Assembly (NCBI GenBank): GCA_023974075.1 | Contig: CM043792.1 | Coordinates: 16,273,373-16,337,372, forward strand | Source: Chaenocephalus aceratus | Lineage: Eukaryota; Chordata; Actinopteri; Perciformes; Channichthyidae | Length of the DNA stretch: 64,000 bases | Direction of reading: 5' to 3' | In this document: piece by piece, positions 10,912-23,600 of the stretch | Layout of the letters: each line of letters starts with the position of its first letter | Numbering within the stretch: position 1 is the first letter of the stretch | Notes under the pieces: generated by a model | What the model was told of the DNA's origin: nothing | The model's input: the letters and a program-made list of their open reading frames with translations, nothing else | Database searches by the model: none | Position numbers and translations under genes: made by a program

Positions 10912-11869
10912 CATAGGCGGCGCGTGAGGCTCAGGTTTGGGAAGGCTAAATCACTTTTTTTTTACCTGACGCTGCCCGCCTCCGTCTATAGAAAAGAGAT
11001 CAACTCAGTGAAAGCACCGCCTGCTGAAAAATCAGAGCTCAGTGTGCGGAGTTTAAATCTATCAAGGAAATACAGTTTAAACCGCTGTATGCAGAGAAGA
11101 CGCCGACGTGTCGCACTTATCATTCATATCACATTCAATCAGATCATCGGTCATATAATATCATAGCCTATATTATCTCCTTATCTGAGTCAGCTGAGCC
11201 GTATCTGGCCGTGCAACACTCACAGTGTCACATACTGTATGCAGAAGTATTATTTTAAGCAACACATTAGGTTGACGAAACACTCAACTCAAATGTAATT
11301 AAAGTCACTCGTGTCTTAGATGGGGCAGTAATATCATAAAACTGTTACGCTTTCAAACACTCGGTAGTTTATTTATTTTTTAACCAGTTGTTCTTTATTC
11401 ACCTTGCAGGTGGCTTGTATCCTGGATTATTATGTTTAAGTCATGGATGACTAATATTAGACAAATATGAACTTTAAAGTTCATATTTGTCTACTATTAG
11501 TTTACTTTTCATTAATGAAGTATGACGCTGCGCTGTCAGTACACTTGTCCCTGTTTGTGATTGGTCAAATGTTGCTAACCCCACCCCTTTCACGTGAACG
11601 CGCTCTCAGCTGGTGAGAGAAGCCCTGGCTTGATTTACCGAGTTGATATTAACCAGCGTCGAGATCTCGTTTGTTAGGGTTAGTTTAGATAACTCAAACA
11701 TATCCAGGGTTTGAACTGGCTTCGTAGTACAGGGCACAGGTGGCTGCATAGCAGTGCTAATGTCAAAGACACAAACATTATACATTATATTTTTATTTTA
11801 CCAGGATGCAGTGACACAAATATTTGGGAAGGCTTAGCCTTCCCTAGCCTACAGCACCCGCCGCCCCTG
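10912..11869. mobile_element. Non-autonomous hAT element with perfect 8-bp target duplication
   Basis: The left end CATAGGCGGCG and the right end CCGCCGCCCCTG are imperfect inverted repeats. The bases outside are identical, GTCTTTGG at 10904-10911 and again at 11870-11877, which is the 8-bp duplication diagnostic of hAT transposition. The 958-bp interior has no transposase. It contains the 32-bp palindrome listed separately. Confidence 0.85.
11460..11491. repeat. Perfect 32-bp palindrome
   Basis: GACAAATATGAACTTT is followed directly by its exact reverse complement, with no spacer. It lies inside the hAT element at 10912-11869 and could extrude as a cruciform or fold in RNA. Confidence 0.9.
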
Positions 11870-11877
11870 GTCTTTGG

Positions 11878-13791
11878 TCCACCCATCTTCTATATGTCCG
11901 CCCCCTCCACTTTTTTTGGATACTGGATACTCATGCAATACAATGCATCGTGAGGTGATAGTAGCAATACAGATAGAGAGTTATTAAGGAAAGTTAACCA
12001 TCTGTGGCATCAGGATAACTGTGGATGATTCATGTCAAAATATTATATTCAGGGAATACTTTCTTCTTGTGGAAATTAGACCATACATAACATCTGCCTT
12101 ATTGTTGGGAGAAGGAATGGAAAGGAAGTGGTTCCAGACTTTATTTCAGCTCTCTGTTATTGCTTTTCTCTTTCCCTCTGGAGAATTGTTTCCCTGGCTC
12201 CATGATGCTGCTTACACCCTAATAAGCCACTGGGGATTTACTGAGAGTTTCCCAGTCAGTCCATGGCGGCCAATCAGCGGCCCTCCTTTAATTCTTCCCA
12301 AGTGCAAAAAAATCTTAACTATTTGTCATTGTCTTTTGGTGAAGGGAAGCAAACAAAACAAGTTATACATGGGTGACAGGCTCAGAGTTATGCTTTACAG
12401 TTGGAGCCACTAGAGGGCAACCCCCTGTCAAATGAGGGAGCCCATAGAGAAGTGAGGAAGGGATGTTTTGTGGAGGGGAATGGGGGTTGATCAACTGTCC
12501 AGGTAAAACAATTGCACTGTAGGGACTGAAATGAGAAATGTAAGTGAGGTAAGCCAATAACCAACTAATACATTATGAATCCATGCATTTAAATACATTT
12601 CCCAGTTTAATAGTTAACATTTGGTTTTCAAAAATGATCTATGTGACGTAAAATAAATTAAATCAAGAACATAATGCATATAATAACTTTGCAAAATTAT
12701 GTTAATAAATCAGTGGATTATGTGGTTTTTCAGGTGAATGTGTATGCAGAAATTACAATGCATTCCAATGTTGGCAGGCACTTCATTGTGCAAGCTGAGA
12801 TGTCTGGGGGGGGGAAAATGGTTGCCTGGCTAGTTGAATTAATTGAATAAATTCCACTCCAGCAACAACGACAACTTTTTTGTAATAAATATGTATTTAT
12901 TGCTTCACTTTGACTTCATTTTTCCCTCGCATCACATGCATTAAAAAAAATCACACAGTTCTAAAACTGGCTTTCCGATAGTTTTCAAGTTTGGTCATCG
13001 CTTGTCAAATGTTAAGACTTCATAAGTATCAACATGAAAGACAATGAGACCCACTTTAAATTTTGATGCAAATGTGACTTCTTACCCAAAGATGAACATT
13101 TTCATCAAAAGAGCACAATTCACAATCATTATATCACCTTATATTTGAGTCAGTCATTGATTTAGCAATTACATAAACTTGAAAAGTATTCATTTCCAAA
13201 TGTTCATTGTATTAACATGTGAATGTTGCAATCTTATGACCATCGATATTGTTGTCACTGTGGTAAGAAGGGGTAGCACATTGTAAAACAGGCTCAGCAG
13301 AGTGACTTTTGTGAGGAGGGTCCTCCTGTGTTTGGTAGTGTAATTATTACTTTTTCTTTCTGTTGTGTCTTTGTTTAGTCCTTGGTTCTGAGACAATAGG
13401 GTCCTCTGATGAACGCAGGTCCCACAGAGGGCAGCCCTGATGGTTCGTAGTTGAGGCTACTAGGACACATGAGGCTTAAATTGTGCCTTAATACATCCAG
13501 CAGTGTCAGTGACGTGTAGAGGAAAGAACATTGTAAAAATCATCTTCCACAACCAGCACCAGTGAATAAAGTAATATGTGTGAGTACCATACATTTCCCC
13601 TTGAACATGTTAGAATGGTTAAGATTGTTATGCAATAACACAAATGTCAAAAGATGACTATTTACTTAAATGTAAACTAAAGTGTTTTAGACAGACAATC
13701 TTCCTGCTAAGGAGGTATTTCATTAAAAAACATTACGTTTGATGCAAAACAAGGCACTAAACCCTCCCAAGGTTTCTACAAAGGATTCCAT
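11878..13791. other. Intergenic DNA with no recognised feature
   Basis: AT-rich, with short ORFs lacking protein character. A TTTATT at about 12895, which is AATAAA on the minus strand, could be a distant polyadenylation signal for the sialyltransferase gene ending at 14623, but nothing else supports that. Confidence 0.4.
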
Positions 13792-13795
13792 TTAA

Positions 13796-14304
13796 AGGTC
13801 ACCTATTGTGCAAAATCCACTTTTTCATGTCTTTTATACATACATGTGTCCCCTCTGTGTAATGGGATTCTAAAAGTTTCAGAAAAATAGATTCACTCAC
13901 TTTTTGTCCTGATCCATTTATATAAAAAAACCTGTCTGAAAATGAACTGATCAGATTTTGGCCATTTTATGATGTCATAACGATTTTTTGGCTTGTGTAA
14001 CCATTAGCCAATCACCAACCAAGGTAACACCCACCCACCTTATCACCTGAATCTCCTCCTAGAGCACCACTGTGTTATTTTTAACCAAATCTCTCTCAGA
14101 GGGGCGTGGGGAGTGGCTCCTTATTTTCATCTAAAGTAACAGACAGAGAATCAGCACTTTTGAAACAGGGCTGAAACAGAGGGGATTATGGGATGCTACA
14201 ATGCACGATCTGATGGGTATTTCAAGCCAAACACTTCAGAGACATGTTTTGTATATATCTGAGACCTATTATATATTGATGACAAACAGTATAATAGGGG
14301 ACCT
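13796..14304. mobile_element. piggyBac-like MITE flanked by TTAA
   Basis: The ends AGGTCACCTATT and AATAGGGGACCT are inverted repeats. They are flanked on both sides by TTAA (13792-13795 and 14305-14308), the target duplication of piggyBac-type elements. The interior (509 bp in all) has no ORF. It lies about 320 bases beyond the sialyltransferase stop codon and may therefore be in its 3' UTR. The element at 33695-35935 has related ends. Confidence 0.75.
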
Positions 14305-14622
14305 TTAAATCAAACCAACTCCCTCCAGACTCCAGCTGGAACATTTTTGGTAATAAATACATTTTTACACACACACCACAAGACTGTTAACATAATTCTA
14401 CAGTCTTAAGATTGTTTCTTTTTTATATCAGTGCAAATGTCCTGGTAAATGACTCAGCATGACATCTAAATTCACAAATCTACCTTGCTTGAACACACCA
14501 ATTCCATGTTTCAGCCGAATACATATGTACATTCATTCAAAATGATATGAAAAACGTCATGAGTGGCTGGGCTACAAAAAGGCACTTTGACACTGTCCTG
14601 CCAGCTATTTTGGACCTGGGAA

Positions 14623-17600
14623 CTACTTTTCACCTGGTTGACAGTCTCCCAAGTGAAGCCTGAGCACCCCCTGACTGTGCATCTGCAACAAGAGGTCAAA
14701 CTCAGCAGGCATGGAGTGAAATTTAGTTTTAGTTTGTCTGTCATCGTAGTAGTGGTTAGTCAGTGCATGGAGTCCATGTGGGTGATTACTGAAGGGCCAG
14801 AACCCGTATAGATGCACGTTGGCACAGTGTTCCAGCGCTATGCTAGCCATGATAATGCCCGTGCTGAGGCGCACTGCTCGTAAGCCTCGGGAGCGCCAGA
14901 AGAGGGCCAGGCTCTGAAGGTACTCAGGGTTGAAGAAGATGGGCTGGATGGGACTCTCAAAGTCCTCAATGCTGTATACTGCCCTCATGCACACAGGAGT
15001 GTTGTGGCCATAGGAGAAGGCGGGAAGAAGCAGATGGGACTTGCCGTAGCTATGTAGACTCTCCACAAATGGACGCCGACGCCCCATTAGAGCCCCATAC
15101 CTGAAAATAAAAAGGAGATGTCAAGCAACAACACAAGGGGAACACTCTATTGGTGCAGTGAGACTAATTTATTTGCTTACTTCTCTAGGAAAATGCTTGG
15201 GTTGGCTGTCACAATGTCAGTCTTGGTGCCCACATGTTTCTCATAGCCTTTTCCTAAAGGAGGTAGGTTGCACCTGAAAAGACAACAAAAACGATATGTA
15301 AAGATTCTTTCATAAAATGAATGACCGAGACAAGTTTATTTCTGTTGATGACATTTTCATCAGCCTTTCAGTCCTCTAATATTAACAGCTTTCTCACCTG
15401 ATAACAAACTGTGCTGAATCGATGATGTCTCCACAGCTGCTGTTTGTCAGAATCCCTCCATTCCCGACAACAGCACACGTGTCCCAAGTTTTATTAGGGA
15501 ACGGATACTCCTGGAAATAAATCCAGCAGGAATTGTATTACAAAACAAAAAGCTTTTCTATTTGTCATTAACTGTGTTTGAAGGATGGAATTCAGAGGGT
15601 CAGTGTATGTTTTGGCCATTGGATTTTCATTTTACAAATGGATATTCAAAAACAAAAAACGACTCGATATTTGATTTTCGTTTTAAAATTGAAAAAACAA
15701 AATTGAAATACAAGGCGTTTTTCTTTATCATGGTCAAAAAGGGATTTACTAAACTTAAAAAGCGGGATGATTTTCATTTTCTACATTTCAAAACAAAAAA
15801 TAAAATCAATAGAAAACAGAAACAAAAAAACTACCTTTTTTCATATTCTGCTACCGGAAGTTACCTTAAAAAATAAGAGCGTAGATGAGGACGATCAATC
15901 CGTGTATCTACGGTCCATTTGTTTTCACAACGAAAACAGCCAAGAAACATATTGAGCCCAGAAAATGAATGTTATTAAGGGCTCTGAATATAATAGACCT
16001 GTGTCTAAAATGGACAACATTGTTAGGAGATTTCAACTATACAGCGATTCTGCACTGCGGTCAACTCAACCATCTGTCTCTCGAGTTTGTTTTTTCAAAT
16101 CAGCTGCTCTTCATTTTTTCCCCTGCTATATTCAATGAGTGATACAAATATTTGTTACCACAAGTTCTTAATAAAACTGACACTGTTGGACTCGGTACTA
16201 CTGTAGTTTGACTGCGACCAGAAATGAAATGAAGTAGGCTACTTTTACTGTGTACTTTTTGAGTAATCCTCTGTCAAAGTCCCCTCCATAGTACATAATG
16301 CATGTTTATCTGCTATCTTTGATGAGTGATAAAAAGACAATTTTACCATTAGTTCTTCATGAAATTGATACTGTTTGACTTTGTATGTTAGCCTACCCTA
16401 CTACTAACAATACATTGAAGTAATTTTACTGTGTACTTTTTGAGAAATCCTCTGTCAAAGTCCCCTGCTGAGAACAAAATCAAGCCACTTCTGCTAAGTA
16501 GTGAAAAGTAAATCTCAGTTCTTCCTGAGATTTATCCTGTTGGAATCAGTATACTGAAACTACCCCCACAAGTACTGTGAAGTACTTACTGTGTACTTTT
16601 CCAGTAATCCTCTGTCAATGTCCCCTTCCGAGTACAAGAATGCATGTTTTTCTTTTAATAAGCGTTAAAAACCCTTTCTTCCTGAGACTGATATTGTTGG
16701 ACAGAGTAATTTAAGAGGATGGTAGACATGATATCGGCAATACTTCCAGTCAGTACTCCCGCAGCAGCATTTTTACACCTTGGAAAGTCTTTAGAGACTG
16801 GCCTGGATAGCTGGTCACAAATATCCTTCAGCAAAGTAACACACTCTGTCACATGGTTGCCCTCTTATGATGCTGCTGTCTTTTAATATATAATTTAGTG
16901 GGAATGCTGTTAACAACATTCCAACTATCTGTTCTTCTACGCACGGAATTCTTTAATTTTATTCTGCCCGTTATTTTGCCGGTCTTCTCCTCCCGCATTG
17001 AACATCGCAGAAACTCCGTTCAAACATCAAAACGTTCAGCTCGGTCGGGAATCGAGTGCTATTACTTTTATCATTCATAACTTTCATAATTCCAGAGATA
17101 CATCCCATAATTCATCACATGTTTAACCATTGAAGTCAATGGAGAAAATCTTCAGACTTGAACAATCTTCATGCAACTTCAACTGCTAACTGTTCCTTCA
17201 TACTTTCACTCAGAAACCTCATTCCAACTTTAAAATGTTACACATCCTTCTGACATTATTCGTGTAATACAACTTTTAAATCTGATTCTTACTTTTAGAG
17301 ATATTAAACATTGTTCAGACCTTGGTACAGAGGCCTTCTTCAGATTTGAACATTAACTAGAGTGCGTGATGTTACAGCTAGAGTGTAGGAAATCTTGAAA
17401 TTTGCCTTCATATGTTTTTTTAAAACTGCCATAATTCCCAAACCCTACATTCCTGAGACATAATTGTTCATTACAAACGTAGGAAAACATCTTGTAGCTT
17501 GAAAAATGACAAATAATTAAGCAAAAATAATTAAACAAAATGTCTCTTGAGGGCATGAAGTAACAAAAACTTTCAACATGTCTCCATTAAAGCCCATTGT

Positions 17601-20600
17601 AATTTCAGGCTGATATTTCCTCACAGCAGCAGCTGCACACCTTTCAGGGTTCATACACTTTTTCACCAATGATTTTCAATGACTTTTCCATGACTTCTCA
17701 ATGACCGTTACCTCATTTTCCATGACCAAAAAAAAATTCCCACTGATAATGGTTTATTTGAACATGGAACAGGAAAATAAGGTCTGCATATGAAACATGT
17801 TGTGCCTATCTAAAACAAATCCAATAGTAGGCTTACTAGCTTCTACACGCTAAAGCAACTGTAGTCAGGGAGGCTGGTATGAAAAAGGTGGCAAGGACCC
17901 GACTGAAAGCAGCAGTGTCAATAATAACAGAAACGACAAAGAGTCACATCTAATAGAAATATATAAAAGCATTTATTTTAATTGTGTAGCAGTCAGTTTA
18001 TAATTCTGGCAGCACTGTTGAGCATTTTGAAAATGTATTGTCATGCCTCTGTGCAAGGCTTAGTCTTTCTATCTTTATAGCCACTGGTGTAAAGTAACTA
18101 AGTTCATAAACTCAACAAGTACTATACGTAGGTACAATTTTGAGATACTTGTACTTTATTTAAGTATTTCAATGTTTTGCTACTTTGTACTTCTACTCCT
18201 CTACAGTTCAGAGGTACATGGTGTACTTCTACTCCTCTACAGTTCAGAGGTACATGGTGTACTTATACTCCACTACAGTTCAGAGGTACATGGTGTACTT
18301 CTACTCCTCTACAGTTCAGAGGTACATGGTGTACTTCTACTCCTCTACAGTTCAGAGGTACATGGTGTACTTCTACTCCTCTACAGTTCAGAGGTACATG
18401 GTGTACTTATACTCCACTACAGTTCAGAGGTACATGGTGTACTTCTACTCCTCTACTGTTCAGAGGTACATGGTGTACTTCTACTCCTCTACAGTTCAGA
18501 GGTACATGGTGTACTTTTCCTCCACTACATGTATTTAATACCTTTAGTTACTTCACAGATGTGGATGAATGATGTAAAATCTAACCAAGTGTTGAATCAG
18601 ACTTCAGTTCCACCTGGAGTAAATCCACCAGCTACCCTGCAGTATACAAAGTCATTCAGACTAGCTGCACCTTCACCAGCTTTGAGAACACTTTCATGAT
18701 CAATCATTATAAAACATATCATATATATTATTCTGAAATGGACCAATCTGCACAACGACTACTTTTACTGTCGCTACTTTCACTATATTTTGATGATAAT
18801 ACTTTTCTACTTTTACTTGAGTAACATTTTGAATGCAGGACTTTTACTGTAACAGAGTATTCCTACACTCTGGTAATTCTACTTTTACTCAAGTAAAAGA
18901 TCTGAGTACTTCTACTTTTACTCAAGTACAAGACCTGAGTACTTATACTTTTACTCAAGTACAACATCTGAGTACTATACTTTTATTAAGTACAAGATCT
19001 GAGTACTTCCACTTCTACTAAAGTACAAGATCTGAGTACTTCTACTAAAGTACAAGATCTGAGTACTTCTACTCGAGTACAAGATCTGAGTACTTCTACT
19101 TATCTGAGTACTTCTACTTTAACTCAAGTACAAGACCTGAGTACTTCTACTTTTACTCAAGTAAAAGACCTGAGTACTTCTACTTTTACTCAAGTACAAG
19201 ATCTGAGTACTTCTACTTTTACTCTAGCACAATATCTATACTTATACCACCTCCGTTTATAGCCTATGAAAAAAACTATTAGAAAACGAAGGCTAAAGCT
19301 AACGTTAGCAGATAGTGACAATGTATGCTAGCTAGCTAGCTCAACGATTCCTTAATGATTGTGACAGAAAAACATTTCAGTTCACATCACGCTCTGCCGC
19401 TCTGCTCTGAACACCTGAACGGCCCGTTCTAACAGCTGTTCACCAGCGGTGCAGTCTGTGCCACAGTGACTCCGCACAGTTAACGAACGCACCGTAGATA
19501 ATGTAGCTGACCGTCATACCGGAGCAGCAGAGTTCAACCGACAGGTAGGAAGACTCGAGCACACAGCTCGCGCTTCATATATTAAAAAATAACACCATGC
19601 GCGTCATGATGGCACATAACAGCTCGCGACCGCAGATAATTTTGGCGATTAGATAAAATGTAAATTATATTTGACGCAACTTTAGTTACATTTCCATGAC
19701 TTTTCCAAAACTTTGGGATAAACATCGTTTTCCATAACTTTTCCAGGGCCTGGAATTTGCATTTTGAATTTCCATGACTTTTCCAGGTTTTCAATGACCG
19801 TACGAACCCTGACCTTTAGTCAATCTGCTAAAAAGGCCACATTATTGACCCGAAAGTATACAAAAAGCACACTTCAGATACTCAAGGTCCTTGAGATGCT
19901 TCACGCTTTGAAATTTCACCGATATCTGTTATGGTTCTTCAACAAAACGTTCACATGTAAGAGGTTTATCTCTTATTCAGAACAATGGAAACCTTTGATC
20001 TCTGGACACCTCGTTAGCTCAAATATAAACACCTGTGTCATGGAACACGATGATGTCATAACTCCAACTGACATGCTCAGAGCAGCAGACTTCAGATAAT
20101 GGTTAATGGTCCTGCCCTCAACAGCTCTACGTCAATTATGGGGTGTCATCATATGCCGTTTCCATGGAAGATCAAGAGGGCGATCAAGAGAAGAGAGAGA
20201 GGGAGAAGAGTCAAACTAAAGTGGAGACATGGCAGAAACCCTACAGTGAAGTGTTCTCCTGTGAGAGGGCGATCAAGAGAAGAGAGCGAGGGCGATCAAG
20301 AGGAGAGAGAGAGAGGGTGCTCAAGAGAAGAGAAAGAGGGTGATCAAGAGAAGAGAGAGAGGGTGATCAAGAGAAGAGAGAGAGGGCGATAAAAGAGAGA
20401 GAGGGCGATCAATAGAATAGAGAGAGGGTGATAGAAGAGTGAGAGGGTGATCAAGAGAAGAGATAGAGGGCGATCAAGAGAAGAGAGAGAGGGCGATCAA
20501 GAGAAGAGAGAGAGGGTGATAGAAGAGTGAGAGGGTGATCAAGAGAAGAGAGAGAGGGCGATCAAGAGAAGAGAGAGAGGGCGATCAATAGAATAGAGAG

Positions 20601-23600
20601 AGGGTGATAGAAGATTGAGAGGGTGATCAAGAGAAGAGACAGAGGGCGATCAAGAGAAGAGAGAGAGGGTGATAGAAGAGTGAGAGGGTGATCAAGAGAA
20701 GAGAGAGGGCATCAATAGAAGATAGAGGGCGATCAATAGAAGAGAGAGGGCGATCAAGAGAAGAAAGATGGCGAGCAAGAGAAGAGAGAGAGAAGAGAGA
20801 GAGGGCGAGCAAGAGAAGAGAGAGAGAAGAGAGATCAAGAGAAGGGAGGGAGGGCGATAGAAGATTGAGAGGGTGATCAAGAGAAGAGAGAGAGTAATGT
20901 AACCTCCTAATGCAATGTCTAACTCCTATGAAAATGTTCAAAAAGTGCTCAAACTTCACATGTGTGCTAACAGTCCAGCCGTGAAGACATCTACAGGACA
21001 GTTTTGAGATTTCTTCAAATGTTGTTGCCATGGCAACACAATGCTCACCATGAAACACGGTTTTCTCATAACTTCAGTGAAAATGCTCCAAACGGCCCAA
21101 AACTTCACAGGTTTGGTAACGATGCAGCCATCAACGCATCTAAGCGTATTATGGGATGTCATCAAATGCCTTTGGCATGGCGACAGATCATTCGCCATCA
21201 AGTTAGTTCAAAAGTTTGCAGTTCAAATATTCTGCTGCTTTTCCAAGCCTTTTTACTTTATTTTCTTCTCTCATCACACATTCAAGCCCCCAGTGTTCAT
21301 GTAACATTTCAATCTAAATTCTTCACTTTCTTCTTACACATTACATTTCAGCATAGCAATTCAGCGTCAGCTTTTCAGCATTACGCATTCCCACTAGCAA
21401 TTTCTTCAGGAATTGCATTCTCTAGTTATTCCTCTGCCGCTAGTTCGTACCTCGCAGATTCTTCAGTCTCATCAGCCTCACCCTTCTATCAGTCCCAGTC
21501 AATGCCTCCAAAACACTTCCAGTGTCTGACTCCATATGATATTGTCCTGATGCTGTAAGGGTGATGCCCCATGATCACAAAATGACCCCTCTAGAGTCTG
21601 AGTGCCAAGGACCTCATGTCTGTCATTAATGTTACATCACCCATAATAACAGTTTTCTTTCCTTTATTCTCTTCTCTTAACTGAATAGTCCTTTTTTTGC
21701 ACCATTTTAAGGCTTCAAAACAGGCATTTTTACTGTATGTGTTTATTTTATTAAATTACACAATCAATGGCCCAGAATTGTACTTTATGAACTATAAATC
21801 TTGTGGTGCTTGAAGAAATACACACTGGCTAAGCCGGCCAGGTTATATATGCCTTTTATGGAGCCTTTTTTTGCAATATTTATTAAAATGTCACTAGTTA
21901 TTTAAACAAACCACTATCTGAGGATAATAAAAGCAACCATAAAACGCCCTTTATCTAGAGAGCCATTGAAGCCCATGAAGAATTTATCCTTCCACAAATC
22001 TTTTCAACTGCTGTATTAATAAAGTACAGTATTACTAGTATTTTCAAATTCAAGTTAAGGCACTATCTGTGCAGAACATTACAAATATTCTTCATTTGCA
22101 GTATTTTATTTTAAAAGTGTTCAAAAAGACTGCATCAATTATATGCTATATCTATATAATATCACTATTGTTATTAACTTCAACCAAAGTCAATTTAAAT
22201 AGCGGGCAAGACTTTCCAAGGTGTAAAATGCTGCTGCCGGACTACTGACTGGAAGTATTGCTGATATCCTGTCTACCATATCCTCTTAAAATACTCTGTC
22301 CAACAATATCAGTCTCATGAAGAAAGATGTGTTAACGCTGATTCAAAATAGCAGAGAAACATGCATTCTTGTTCTCAGGAGGGGACATTGACAGAGGATT
22401 ACTCAAAAAGTACACAGTAAGTACTTCATAATACTTGTGGGAGTAGTTTCACTACTAGCCTACTGAGTCCAACAGTGTCAATCTCACAAATAACTAATGG
22501 CAGAACAAATAATAACAAACACGAGAGACGGCTGACCGCAGTGCAGAATCGCTGTATAGTTGAAATCTCCTAACAATGTTGTCCATTTTAGACATGGGCG
22601 TTGCAGCCATTATATGAGGGTGGGACAAGTCCCCAGGCCCACCTTAACCTGCCCCTGGGGCTGATTTTGTTCTGTTTTGTAGGCCCCCTATTTAAACAAC
22701 AAATCAAAGTCATTTATAGCCTCGGCAGGCTCTGTGATCGCGCTTCTCCACTCTGCTCTACGCGCGCCTGGTCCTCTCCTCCAGATGAGTGACGTATCGG
22801 GCCTCCCTCATGTATTTGTCCGGTTGCCGATGGCTCCCCTCCACGTAGCAAGTCCTCGTCGTCCTCTCCATCTCCTCCAACAGATAATGTCCCTCCTGTC
22901 TGTTTTTCCTCTCCCGCTACTCCATCGCTATCAGAACCAGACGGCCTACTTGGCTCCGAGGCCGGCACCGCTGCCGCTCGGTACAGAACTAATCTGTCCT
23001 TCCTGCTCATCCTGGCCTACAGGTTTAAAATAACCTGTAAGCTTCGGCATTTTTTGTAATAGCTGCTTGTCTCGAAACTCCTTTTCCCTCAACAATTTCC
23101 TTTCCCGAGCGCCACTCTCAAACTTTTTCTCCTAAACAACCTTTATCTGTCACTCAATCACTCGCAATTTGAATAAGTCACATGTGAAACATATTCTCAT
23201 TCTAATTGGCTGTTAAGTGGTGCCCAGTGCCCACTGACTGTTTCGGAGTCATCATGTTTGAGAAAAATCTCTGGAATCCATCGATCTGATTGATTAGCGG
23301 AGCAAATGATCACAATACTACGGAGGGAAGATATTTTCGTTTGGATTACTGGTCTGGGGGAAGCTCGCGAGTGTGTGTGTTTGTGTATTTTTGCGTTTGT
23401 GTGTATTGTATTTGTTTCCCGGGGAAAACACTCACGAGAAACACAGGCTGTTGTTATGCCTGCTGTGACGTCAAGTTACTCCGTTCTCCGCTTGTAATCA
23501 TGCCGTTACAAGCTTCAACGTTGTATTTATCATCTGAATTTGCCGAAACAATTTGAATATTCTGAAAGCCTTTGTTTATTTGAAATCAGATGAAAACAAA

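Larger units (their letters stand above)
18082..19255. mobile_element. Nested hAT-type non-autonomous element with perfect 8-bp target duplication
   Basis: TTTATAGC flanks the element on both sides (18074-18081 and 19256-19263). The ends CACTGGTGTAAAGTAAC and TATACCACCTCCG are degraded inverted repeats of the teleost family whose intact end reads like CAGTGGTGGAAGAAGTAC (compare 63946-64000). The two internal minisatellites listed next grew from the element's own sequence. Confidence 0.85.
17645..19811. mobile_element. hAT-like element (CAGGGTTC ends) carrying a nested element
   Basis: The left end CAGGGTTCATACA and the right end GTACGAACCCTG are inverted repeats. ACCTTT lies directly outside on both sides (17639-17644 and 19812-19817), a perfect 6-bp flanking duplication. 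That is shorter than the usual 8 bp of hAT elements. Inner flanks repeat the phrase TTTCCATGACTTTTCCA in the pattern of this common teleost family. More than half of its length is the younger insertion at 18082-19255. Confidence 0.75.

Noticed and set aside
14563..14811. Plus-strand ORF opposite the last sialyltransferase exon
   Set aside because: It is the antisense shadow of the conserved motif S/VS coding sequence and has no independent support.
18187..18520. Possible CRISPR-like array
   Set aside because: The units are contiguous without unique spacers and the genome is eukaryotic, so it is a minisatellite.
18172..18699. Long repetitive ORFs in three forward frames
   Set aside because: They arise from the 36-bp minisatellite, whose unit length is divisible by three and contains no stop codon; the same DNA is open in every frame.
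20099..21058. Arg/Glu-rich and Leu/Ser-rich ORFs
   Set aside because: Both are translations of the purine minisatellite and its complement, without a start context or conserved domain.
21004..21558. 184-codon plus-strand ORF
   Set aside because: Ser/Phe-rich, no recognisable domain, no splice context, and its left part is shared with a repeat-like segment near 20138.
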